Source: Hungateiclostridiaceae bacterium UBA3922 (GTDB taxonomy: Bacteria > Bacillota > Clostridia > Acetivibrionales > DTU013). Taken from it: a stretch of DNA of 13,238 bases. The notes beneath the pieces are model-generated. The model did no database searches. It saw only the letters and a program-made list of their open reading frames with translations, and was not told the origin of the DNA. The translations under genes were made by a program, and so were the position numbers. The stretch lies in assembly GCA_002386045.1 (NCBI GenBank), contig DGEQ01000006.1, forward strand, positions 1,296-14,533, read 5' to 3'. Shown in pieces: positions 1-6,012 of the stretch. How positions within the stretch are numbered: position 1 is the stretch's first letter; each line of letters opens with the position of its first letter.

Positions 1-902
1 TTTATGACCTTTGTGATGGCCGTCTTGAATCCTGTCAGGTGAGTCCCGCCTTCAGTCGTGGCTATGTTGTTTGCATAAGTGAATATGTTCTCGACGTACC
101 TGTCATTGTACTGCATCGCTATCTCACAGTAAGACCCGTCCTTCTCGCCTTCGATGTAAATGGGCATGTCGTGCAGTACGTCCTTGTCCTTGTTGATATA
201 CTCGATATAGGATACGATACCTCCCTCATAATGGAATTCCTTTTTTACCGGCTCTTCGCCCCTGTTGTCGACCAGTATGATGCGGATCCCTTTGTTCAGG
301 AAAGCCATCTCCCTGTACCTGGTTATCATCGCTTCGAAATCGAATTCTGTCTCCTCGAAAATCTCCGGGTCAGGCTTGAAATGCGTCCTGGTCCCTGTGT
401 AATCCACTTCCCCTATCACCTCGAGGGGAGTTACGGTCACACCTCTCTCATACCTCTGCCTGTAGAGTTTACCGTCCCTGGCCACCTGGACTTCAAGGAA
501 CTCCGAAAGGGCGTTTACGACCGAGGCCCCGACTCCATGAAGCCCGCCTGATACCGTGTAAGCCCCGCCGCCGAATTTCCCGCCGGCATGGAGTACTGTA
601 TGGACCACTTCCACGGTTGGGATACCCATTTTCGGATGGATACCGACGGGTATTCCGCCCCCGTTGTCAGTGACTGTTATCGAATTGTCCTTCTCCACTA
701 CGACCTCGATCCGGTCGCACCTTCCTGCCAGGGCTTCATCTATGCTGTTTGCAACGATTTCATACACCAGGTGGTGAAGACCCCTGAGAGATGTTGAACC
801 TATATACATGCCAGGTCTCTTCCTGACAGCTTCGAGACCTTCCAGTACCTGTATCTGGCTTTCGTCGTAATTGTTGTGGTTTTCAGTGTTTATCCCGCTC
901 AT
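1..902 (-). CDS. gyrB: DNA gyrase subunit B, N-terminal 300 residues (runs off left edge)
   Basis: ATP-hydrolysing subunit of DNA gyrase, which with GyrA introduces negative supercoils ahead of replication forks. The ATG at 900-902 is preceded by GGGAGGAAGAG, a strong ribosome site, and gives MSGINTENHNNYDE. Visible are the GHKL ATPase landmarks: the Mg-binding Asn (VANSIDEALAG, about residues 50-60), the DNG-GIPV loop (residues 79-85), the lid-region sequence HAGGKFGG, and SGGLHGVGASVVNALS, followed by the start of the transducer domain. Two normally conserved positions differ: DNGRGIP reads DNGGGIP (residue 82), and VDNSIDE reads VANSIDE (residue 51). The reading frame is intact to the window edge; the TOPRIM and C-terminal parts lie outside. 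The gene is last in the visible dnaA-dnaN-yaaA-recF-remB-gyrB order, as in Bacillus. ParE is the only realistic alternative and the context argues against it. Confidence 0.97.
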   Translation of the reverse strand, partial: MSGINTENHNNYDESQIQVLEGLEAVRKRPGMYIGSTSLRGLHHLVYEIVANSIDEALAGRCDRIEVVVEKDNSITVTDNGGGIPVGIHPKMGIPTVEVVHTVLHAGGKFGGGAYTVSGGLHGVGASVVNALSEFLEVQVARDGKLYRQRYERGVTVTPLEVIGEVDYTGTRTHFKPDPEIFEETEFDFEAMITRYREMAFLNKGIRIILVDNRGEEPVKKEFHYEGGIVSYIEYINKDKDVLHDMPIYIEGEKDGSYCEIAMQYNDRYVENIFTYANNIATTEGGTHLTGFKTAITKVI

Positions 903-951
903 CTCTTCCTCCCGTATATACATCAAATGCAGCTTTTTCTCGAGGTTCGGT

Positions 952-1221
952 CTATTCACCCGCGATGCCGTTCATGAATCCTGACCTTTTCTGCAGCGTT
1001 ACTGATGAAATAGGTGAAAGGTAGACCCTGCTCTTTTTGTCTTCCTCGGTTATTATGAACGATCTTGGGAGATCGTCAGTGATAGCAGTGACGAACCCTT
1101 CTTCCTCCGCAGTTTTGAGGAACTCCCTCGTATCCTTCGAAATGGTCGAAGTCTCCATATCCATGATCGCGATCACGTTTTTTATCGGTATCACGAAGTC
1201 TCCGCCTATATGTAAAAACAT
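952..1221 (-). CDS. remB: RemB/YaaB-like DUF370 family protein
   Basis: Small 89-residue protein starting MFLHIGGDFVIPIKNVIAIMD, with LSPISSVTLQKRSGFM near the C-terminus. It closely resembles Bacillus subtilis RemB (YaaB; MYIHLGDDFVV and SPLSSSTLKKRAQFM), a relative of RemA, the DNA-binding activator of matrix genes. The frame could extend 11 codons further to an ATG at 1252-1254. The ATG at 1219-1221 is chosen because AGGAGG lies 5 bases before it (1227-1232) and because it matches the family N-terminus. The position between recF and gyrB is the same as in Bacillus. A putative promoter lies upstream (1258-1286), so remB-gyrB may be transcribed partly on their own. The molecular role of RemB is poorly known; a regulatory DNA-binding role here is inferred from RemA. 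Confidence 0.9.
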   Translation of the reverse strand: MFLHIGGDFVIPIKNVIAIMDMETSTISKDTREFLKTAEEEGFVTAITDDLPRSFIITEEDKKSRVYLSPISSVTLQKRSGFMNGIAGE

Positions 1222-1257
1222 GGGATCCTCCTGTTTATTTTTTCTCCGATACATAAC

Positions 1258-1286
1258 ATTTTATCTCAATTGAATATTATTAGCAA
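1258..1286 (-). promoter_or_regulatory. Putative sigma-A promoter for remB-gyrB
   Basis: On the minus strand, TTGCTA (1281-1286, 4 of 6 to the consensus -35) is followed after 17 bases by TAAAAT (1258-1263, 5 of 6 to the -10). Transcription would start near 1251, about 30 bases before the remB ATG. It sits in the only sizeable gap (1222-1302) between recF and remB. It is predicted by eye only. Confidence 0.45.
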
Positions 1287-1302
1287 ATGATTGCCCCGAT
1301 CC

Positions 1303-2412
1303 TCATTCCCTTTTTATGGAACCGTTTTCCACATAGAAAAACGCGCATCTTTCGCTGTCCCGGTTGAAAAACCTTTTTTCAGTGCTGGTGATAAGCGTCT
1401 GTATACCTTCGATGCTGTCAAGCAGGTATTCCTTCCGCCTGTCGTCGAGCTCCGACAACACGTCGTCGAGCAGGAGTACCGGGTATTCGCCCGTTTCTTC
1501 TTTCATGATGTCTATCTCGGCCAGCTTCATCGAAAGCACCGAAGTCCTCTGCTGACCCTGGGAGGCATATATCCTGGTGCTTTCACCGTTCAGCCGGATA
1601 TCTATATCATCCCGCTGCGGCCCTGCCATAGTCGTGCCTTTCTGCAATTCCTTCTCCCTGTTCCTGCGGATGCATTGCCTGAATGCAGCTTCTATTTCTC
1701 CTGCATCATCAGTATCCCCTATATTGAACGAAGGATCATAAACGATTTTCAGCTTTTCCTCACGGTTCGTAAGCTTTTCGTGCCTTACGGCCGCAGCCTC
1801 GCCAAGCCTTTTTATGAACTCTCTCCTCGCCTTCATTATCCTGGCGCCGGTCCTGGCCAGGTGATGATCCCAGACCTCGAGCGTTCCGGCCAGGTCCTGG
1901 TTCATTGAAATTGATTTAAGGAGGTTGTTGCGCTGCATCAGGATCTTTGCATACTGCTGCAGATCGAAGAAATAGGAAGGTCTCAGCTGGCTCAGTGCTA
2001 TATCGACAAATCGTCTTCTTTCAGCAGGACCCTGCTTTATCACGAGGAGATCTTCTGGAGAAAAAATTACGGCATTCAGATGTCCCATGAGTCCGCCGAT
2101 TTTTTTCAGCGGTATGTCATTGATGCTTATCTTTTTCCTGTTTTCGATACCATATACTACGTGTATCCGTTCATCCCTGTCTGCCCTGGAGTATTCGAGC
2201 TTTATATCGAAAAATTCCCTCCCGTACTTCAAAAGCTCGCTGTCTTTTGGCGTCCGGTGGGATCTTCCCGAAGCACACAGGAATATCGCTTCTATAATAT
2301 TCGTCTTTCCCTGGGCATTATTTCCATATATTATGTTGAACGTATCCGCAAAACTTATCTCTGCATAGTCGTAATTCCTGTAGTTTTTAAGAAAGATGCT
2401 CTTTACCTTCAA
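1303..2412 (-). CDS. recF: DNA replication and repair protein RecF
   Basis: ABC/SMC-type ATPase that with RecO and RecR loads RecA at single-strand gaps. The 369-residue protein is of normal family length. It has Walker A GNNAQGKTN (residues 30-38), the ABC signature region YASQGQQRT (about 282-290), Walker B VLLLDD (312-317) and the D-loop SELD (320-323). The opening MKVKSIFLKNYRNYDYAEI is typical for RecF. The start codon is TTG (2410-2412) with AAGGAG at 2419-2424, 6 bases upstream; no ATG near the start fits the family better. It lies 24 bp downstream of the S4 gene and is probably in the dnaA-dnaN-yaaA-recF transcript. Confidence 0.97.
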   Translation of the reverse strand: MKVKSIFLKNYRNYDYAEISFADTFNIIYGNNAQGKTNIIEAIFLCASGRSHRTPKDSELLKYGREFFDIKLEYSRADRDERIHVVYGIENRKKISINDIPLKKIGGLMGHLNAVIFSPEDLLVIKQGPAERRRFVDIALSQLRPSYFFDLQQYAKILMQRNNLLKSISMNQDLAGTLEVWDHHLARTGARIMKARREFIKRLGEAAAVRHEKLTNREEKLKIVYDPSFNIGDTDDAGEIEAAFRQCIRRNREKELQKGTTMAGPQRDDIDIRLNGESTRIYASQGQQRTSVLSMKLAEIDIMKEETGEYPVLLLDDVLSELDDRRKEYLLDSIEGIQTLITSTEKRFFNRDSERCAFFYVENGSIKRE

Positions 2413-2436
2413 TAAAAACTCCTTGCCTTCCGGATA

Positions 2437-2643
2437 TTATATTATTTTGAATACATCCCCGCCGTACTCCACGATATCTCCGGGCCTCAGTTTCTTTCCC
2501 CTTCGCAGTTCAGCCTGGCCGTTGACCAGGACCGCACCGGAAGATATCACCATTTTGGCGTCCGATCCTCTTTGAACTGTTCCTGTGAACTTCAGCAGCT
2601 GTTCAAGTTCGATATATTCGGTTGAGATCTTTACTTCCTTCAA
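2437..2643 (-). CDS. yaaA: S4-domain RNA-binding protein, YaaA family
   Basis: A 68-residue protein made almost entirely of one S4 RNA-binding fold. It resembles Bacillus YaaA, whose gene sits between dnaN and recF; YaaA-type proteins are implicated in ribosome assembly, but I infer no exact role here. The body LEQLLKFTGTVQRGSDAKM, then VLVNGQ, then RRGKKLRPGDIVEY is the S4 pattern. A GTG at 2662-2664 could extend it by 7 codons, but the TTG at 2641-2643 has AAGGAG 5 bases before it (2649-2654) and gives the family length, so I choose TTG. That choice makes two consecutive genes (this and recF) that begin with TTG behind nearly the same ribosome site. Confidence 0.88.
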   Translation of the reverse strand: MKEVKISTEYIELEQLLKFTGTVQRGSDAKMVISSGAVLVNGQAELRRGKKLRPGDIVEYGGDVFKII

Positions 2644-2692
2644 GTAAACTCCTTCTTCCTCCACTCCAGGTTCGTCCTGTCTTATTATTCCA

Positions 2693-2724
2693 CCTGATCC
2701 TATCTTCTAATAGGCAGGATCAGG
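2693..2724 (-). repeat. Perfect 9-bp inverted repeat across the dnaN stop codon
   Basis: CCTGATCCT (2693-2701) and AGGATCAGG (2716-2724) are exact reverse complements separated by 14 bases. The dnaN stop codon (2700-2702) lies in one arm. In the minus-strand mRNA this would form a hairpin. No U-run follows, so it is not a normal intrinsic terminator; it may affect mRNA processing or coupling to yaaA. Confidence 0.6.
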
Positions 2725-3809
2725 TATGCGAAATCATTTCCCTGCAAAGGTTTTATCGTACATGGCCCAAGGCTTGTGGTGAAGTAGATGTCTATCATTT
2801 CGTTATCTATTGCCCTGAGCGCCTCAATGAAAAACCTGTGATAGAACGATATCTCAAGCAGGTTTCCTTCCATGTCTGTCCTTAGTTCTTCCCTGACGTT
2901 GCCTGCTTCCGTATTTGCAGTAATGATCATCTTTTCTTCAGTTATATCGAGATTTACAGGGTATCTCCTCTCTTCACCGGTAATTACCAGTGATGCCCTC
3001 TCAAAGCACGAGAGCAGATCCTTCGTATTGACCGTTACCTTGGTTTCATGGTCCTTCGGGAAAATGCTCATGTAATTGAGATATTCTCCTTCAAGAAGCC
3101 TCGAAGTGACGATGCAGTTGCCCATGTCGAACAGGACCTGGTTCCCTGCCGCGTAAATGTACAATTCATCGTCGACCTGCTGGAGTATCTTTGCTATTTC
3201 ATTGAGCGTCTTTCCCGGTATGACGAGCTTTCTTTCAGCACTTTCCGTTTCTTTTCCTTCTTCAGGCTCGAAGCATCTCATTGCGAGCCTGTAGCCGTCT
3301 ATGGATACTATGGTGAATTTCCCATCCTTATACTCGAACAGCGATCCCGTAAGCATCGGCCTGTTTTCGTCAGTGCTCACCGCGAATATCGTCTGCCTTA
3401 TCATATCCTTGAGCAGTCCCTGGCTTATCTTTATGCCGTCCTTCTTTTCTATCGTCGGAAGCGCAGGGAATCCCTCAGCATCGAGTCCCCTTATCTCAAA
3501 CCTGGAGTTTTCGCACTCTATTACAACGTTATTGTTCTCTCTAACTTCGATAAGGACTTCGGCATCCGGGAATCTCCTGATTATTTCACCAAACATCCTT
3601 GCATTGAGGACGATCGCACCCTGTTCCCTCACATCAGCCTCAACATAACATTCTATTCCAATTTCAAGGTCATTCGACGTGAGCTTGACCCTGTCGCCGG
3701 CTTCTATAAGTATCCCCTCGAGTATAGGCAGCGTCGTCTTCGAAGACACTGCTTTCTGAACGATGTTTATCCCTTCGAGAAGATTTTCTTTCGAGCATAT
3801 GATTTTCAT
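2700..3809 (-). CDS. dnaN: DNA polymerase III beta subunit (sliding clamp)
   Basis: Ring-shaped clamp that tethers DNA polymerase III to DNA and recruits MutS, ligase and other clamp-binding proteins. The 369-residue product has the three-domain clamp layout: MKIICSKENLLEGINIVQKAV at the N-terminus, the RQTIFAVSTDENRPMLTGSLF stretch (around residues 143-163), and the C-terminal PLQGNDFAYLILPIRR typical of clamps. A longer start 5 codons upstream (ATG 3822-3824) overlaps the ribosome site itself (ATGGAGG). The ATG at 3807-3809 is therefore preferred: GGAGG at 3818-3822 is 8 bases upstream and the N-terminus matches Bacillus DnaN. It lies directly downstream of the origin unwinding region and dnaA. 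Confidence 0.97.
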   Translation of the reverse strand: MKIICSKENLLEGINIVQKAVSSKTTLPILEGILIEAGDRVKLTSNDLEIGIECYVEADVREQGAIVLNARMFGEIIRRFPDAEVLIEVRENNNVVIECENSRFEIRGLDAEGFPALPTIEKKDGIKISQGLLKDMIRQTIFAVSTDENRPMLTGSLFEYKDGKFTIVSIDGYRLAMRCFEPEEGKETESAERKLVIPGKTLNEIAKILQQVDDELYIYAAGNQVLFDMGNCIVTSRLLEGEYLNYMSIFPKDHETKVTVNTKDLLSCFERASLVITGEERRYPVNLDITEEKMIITANTEAGNVREELRTDMEGNLLEISFYHRFFIEALRAIDNEMIDIYFTTSLGPCTIKPLQGNDFAYLILPIRR

Positions 3810-3840
3810 CTGAATGACCTCCATTTACTTTATCTGATAT

Positions 3841-4042
3841 CAATATAACATAAAGTAATAATAATAAGTGCTGTTGAAACAGTGAATAACCTGTACAGGC
3901 CTTTGAAACATCTGGCTTTTGGCTGTTGATTCCGGTGTTGATAAATTGTGGTCGGATGTTGATGAAGAAAAACCGATCCCGGATATCAACATATTATCAA
4001 CAACGGATTATCCCCATATCAACATTTTTCCGGGGATAACTG
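3841..4042. other. oriC: Replication origin, dnaA-dnaN intergenic half (DnaA-box array and probable unwinding element)
   Basis: This gap holds many sites resembling the DnaA box TTATCCACA. On the plus strand: ATATCAACA (3983-3991), TTATCAACA (3994-4002), TTATCCCCA (4008-4016) and ATATCAACA (4016-4024). On the minus strand: TTATTCACT (3881-3889), GAATCAACA (3924-3932), TTATCAACA (3936-3944), TCATCAACA (3957-3965) and TTATCCCCG (4031-4039). Next to TTATTCACT, reading towards dnaN, come GTTTCAACA, a GCAC, and TTA repeated four times plus CTT (3853-3867), which fits a DnaA-trio element. An AT-rich stretch then runs into the dnaN leader. The order box, box, GC spacer, trios, AT-rich DNA matches the basal unwinding system described for B. 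subtilis oriC. A perfect palindrome CCTGTACAGG (3890-3899) sits beside the trio-proximal box. Confidence 0.85.
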
Positions 4043-5377
4043 CTATTTGCCGGTAATGTTCCTTTTCAGCTCTTCGACGGTACGCTTTACCTCTGGATTC
4101 AGCCGGATATCTTCTTCTATTTTCTGTATAGCGTGTATTACGGTGGTGTGGTCCCTCCCGCCGAATTCTTCTCCTATCCTGGGAAGAGAAAGCCCCATTA
4201 TGTCCCTGCAAAGGTACATCGCTATCTGCCTCGGATATGAAATATTCCTGTTCCTTTTCTGGGACAGTATATCCTCGGTCCTTATGTCGTAATACCTTGA
4301 TACGGACTCTATGATATGGCTCGTATCGATCACCTTGTTGTTTGATGAGGCAAGTATCTCTTTGAGCGCCTCCTGGCACATCTCCACGGTCATTTCATTG
4401 TCCGTCAGCGAAGAATATGCTATTACCTTGTTCAGCGCTCCCTCAAGTTCACGTATGTTCGACACCACCTTGTCGGCAATGAATGCCAGCACATCGTCGG
4501 GTACCGTCACGTTTTCAAGCTGGGCCTTTTTCTTGAGTATGGCGATCCGCGTCTCGAAGTCAGGAGACTGGATATCCGCCGTCAGGCCCCACTCGAACCT
4601 CGAACGGAGCCTGTCCTCCAAGGTGGTGATCTCTTTGGGAGGCCTGTCGCTTGAAATGATTATCTGCTTGTTTGCCTCGTAAAGCGCGTTGAAAGTGTGG
4701 AAAAACTCCTCCTGGGTCCTCTCTTTCCCGCCTATGAACTGTATGTCGTCGATGAGCAGCACGTCCATGTTCCTGTACTTGTTGCGGAACTCTTCGTTCG
4801 TGTCGTCCTTGATGGCGTTTATAAGGTCGTTAGTGAACTTCTCAGAAGAAACATAGAGCACCTTCATGTGGGGATACTGGCTCAGTATGTAGTGGCCGAT
4901 GGCATGCATCAGGTGGGTTTTCCCGAGACCGACGCCGCCATAGAGGAACAGCGGGTTGTATGCCTGGGCCGGCGCTTCCGCCACTGCAACGGCGGCCGCA
5001 TGTGCGAGCCTGTTCCCGTTCCCGATCACGAACGTGTCGAAAGTGTACTTGGGATTCAGCACTGAATTGTAGTATTCTTCGTTATTCCCGTTGGATTCGG
5101 ACGACTGTTTCACCCTTGACGGTGTTTCCTGGGAAGGAACGGTTATTTTTATCGTGTAATCCTTTGATGTAACCTGTTTGACGGCATTTGAAATAAGCGT
5201 CAGGTATCTCGATTCGAGTATTCCTTTGTTGAAATCAGTGGGAACTCCGAGAACGATCGTGTCCGAACTCAATGAAACCGGTTCGATGGTGTTGATCCAG
5301 GTATTGAAACTGATCTCAGTCAGTTCGTTTTTCAGAAGATCGAGAACTCTGGGCCAAATGCCGGGTAACGAATTCAT
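4043..5377 (-). CDS. dnaA: Chromosomal replication initiator protein DnaA
   Basis: AAA+ ATPase that binds DnaA boxes, opens oriC and recruits the helicase. The 444-residue product shows domain I (IWPRVLDLLKNE, with FNTWI), a short linker (about 80-105), the AAA+ domain with Walker A GGVGLGKTH (147-155), Walker B VLLIDD (206-211) and the LEDRLRSRFEWG arginine-finger region (253-264), and domain IV with the DNA-binding signature GGRDHTTVIHA (406-416). The frame is open 35 codons further upstream, but the ATG at 5375-5377 is chosen because GGAGG (5385-5389) lies 7 bases before it and the N-terminus matches family members. Perfect DnaA boxes lie upstream of its promoter, suggesting autoregulation, as is known in other bacteria. 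Confidence 0.98.
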   Translation of the reverse strand: MNSLPGIWPRVLDLLKNELTEISFNTWINTIEPVSLSSDTIVLGVPTDFNKGILESRYLTLISNAVKQVTSKDYTIKITVPSQETPSRVKQSSESNGNNEEYYNSVLNPKYTFDTFVIGNGNRLAHAAAVAVAEAPAQAYNPLFLYGGVGLGKTHLMHAIGHYILSQYPHMKVLYVSSEKFTNDLINAIKDDTNEEFRNKYRNMDVLLIDDIQFIGGKERTQEEFFHTFNALYEANKQIIISSDRPPKEITTLEDRLRSRFEWGLTADIQSPDFETRIAILKKKAQLENVTVPDDVLAFIADKVVSNIRELEGALNKVIAYSSLTDNEMTVEMCQEALKEILASSNNKVIDTSHIIESVSRYYDIRTEDILSQKRNRNISYPRQIAMYLCRDIMGLSLPRIGEEFGGRDHTTVIHAIQKIEEDIRLNPEVKRTVEELKRNITGK

Positions 5378-5453
5378 GACGGTTCCTCCAAGGTATCTTA
5401 TTATGAACTGGTCAAAAATGGAAACAAAGTGACCATCAATATTGGGCATAAAT

Positions 5454-5482
5454 AATATATCAGACTTTCGGGCAATATTCAA
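5454..5482 (-). promoter_or_regulatory. Probable sigma-A promoter of dnaA
   Basis: On the minus strand, TTGAAT (5477-5482) and TATATT (5454-5459) are separated by 17 bases, matching 4 of 6 and 5 of 6 consensus positions. The start of transcription would be near 5447, giving a leader of about 70 bases. The nearest perfect DnaA box starts 16 bases upstream of the -35 element, a suitable place for control by DnaA. Confidence 0.6.
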
Positions 5483-5498
5483 TTAACAAATGGTCCAG

Positions 5499-5507
5499 TT
5501 ATCCACA
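5499..5507 (+). promoter_or_regulatory. Perfect DnaA box
   Basis: TTATCCACA matches the consensus exactly. It lies upstream of the putative dnaA promoter and is a likely DnaA binding site for initiation and autoregulation. Confidence 0.85.
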
Positions 5508-5528
5508 AATATAATAATAAATCTTCAT

Positions 5529-5537
5529 TTATCCACA
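5529..5537 (+). promoter_or_regulatory. Perfect DnaA box
   Basis: A second exact TTATCCACA in the same orientation, 30 bp from the first, with a 21-bp AT-rich spacer between them. Confidence 0.85.
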
Positions 5538-5685
5538 GCCTGTCACTTCTCATAACGGCATCGGAAAAGTGGCCGGAATTTTGCCTTCATTATAATATAG
5601 GAAAACCACGCCATGCAGGGAAAAACACGGCTGGGGCGCATGGGCGGACGGTCATCGGGCACCATGCCGCGAATACAATACTTTC

Positions 5686-5715
5686 TTGACATGATCTCCA
5701 TGTTTAATATATAAT
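5686..5715 (+). promoter_or_regulatory. Strong sigma-A promoter of the rpmH operon
   Basis: A perfect -35 TTGACA (5686-5691) and a perfect -10 TATAAT (5710-5715) are separated by 18 bases. A start near 5722 gives a leader of about 120 bases before rpmH. It is the best promoter match in the window, as expected for a ribosomal protein operon, and it diverges from the dnaA promoter. Confidence 0.85.
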
Positions 5716-5722
5716 TGGCGTG

Positions 5723-5763
5723 ATGTATTTGTCCTTTCGGACACCATACATGTTTATTTTTTG
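5723..5763 (+). terminator. Hairpin plus U-rich tract in the rpmH leader (possible attenuator)
   Basis: ATGTAT (5723-5728) pairs with ATACAT (5746-5751), and inside it TGTCC (5730-5734) pairs with GGACA (5739-5743) around the loop TTTC, leaving a small internal loop (T against CC). GTTTATTTTTTG follows directly. It has the form of an intrinsic terminator, but begins at about the first transcribed base of the rpmH mRNA. It may be an attenuator or a 5-prime stabilising hairpin. A weaker repeat, GTTTAA/TTAAAC (5763-5768 and 5777-5782), lies just downstream. Confidence 0.5.
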
Positions 5764-5840
5764 TTTAAAGAAGCGGTTAAACGCAAATACTTTCATTTGG
5801 ACGACAGACTTAATTGCGGCATGAAACGGGGGTGTGAACT

Positions 5841-5975
5841 GTGTTAAGGACTTTTCAGCCTAAGAAAAGACAGAGAAGCAAGGAACACGGCTTCAGGAAG
5901 AGGATGAAAACCAGGAACGGCAGGAAAGTGTTGAGAAGACGCAGACAAAAAGGGCGCAAAGTGCTTTCAGCATAA
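5841..5975 (+). CDS. rpmH: 50S ribosomal protein L34
   Basis: This 44-residue, highly basic protein of the large ribosomal subunit reads (M)LRTFQPKKRQRSKEHGF, then RKRMKTRNGRKVLRRR, and ends KGRKVLSA. Both the sequence and the length are exactly those of bacterial L34. The start is GTG (5841-5843): an in-frame TGA at 5835-5837 excludes any longer form, and the L34 N-terminus begins here. A GGGGGTG run (about 5828-5834) can serve as ribosome site. It is the first gene of the rpmH-rnpA-yidD-yidC-jag unit and is followed by a hairpin at its stop codon. Confidence 0.97.
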   Translation: MLRTFQPKKRQRSKEHGFRKRMKTRNGRKVLRRRRQKGRKVLSA

Positions 5976-5996
5976 GACCGCATGACTGTGGTCTTA
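5973..5996 (+). terminator. Hairpin between rpmH and rnpA (weak terminator or processing site)
   Basis: A 10-bp stem with one G-T wobble and a TGAC tetraloop begins at the rpmH stop codon: TAAGACCGCA pairs with TGTGGTCTTA. It is followed by TTTCGTC, a poor U-run. Partial termination or RNA processing here would let L34 be made in excess over RnpA. Confidence 0.55.
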
Positions 5997-6012
5997 TTTC
6001 GTCTAGGGTACA

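Larger units (their letters stand above)
5483..5840. other. oriC: Replication origin, dnaA-rpmH intergenic half
   Basis: This is the gene-free stretch between the divergent dnaA and rpmH genes. Its dnaA-proximal part is AT-rich and carries the only two perfect DnaA boxes seen in the window (5499-5507 and 5529-5537, direct repeats 30 bp apart). The segment from about 5540 to 5680 is more GC-rich, and I see no clear element in it beyond an isolated TATAAT/ATTATA at 5589-5596. The rpmH promoter and its leader hairpin follow. Position and boxes match the upstream half of the bipartite Bacillus origin. Confidence 0.8.

Noticed and set aside
1291..1908. 205-codon plus-strand open frame opposite recF
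   Set aside because: It is a shadow of recF, whose Walker and signature motifs are intact on the other strand.
5378..5482. 35-codon N-terminal extension of DnaA
   Set aside because: It overlaps the predicted dnaA promoter and lacks a ribosome site; the ATG at 5375-5377 has a well-placed GGAGG.
5589..5596. TATAAT / ATTATA as a second dnaA or rpmH promoter
   Set aside because: No acceptable -35 element lies 16-18 bases upstream on either strand.
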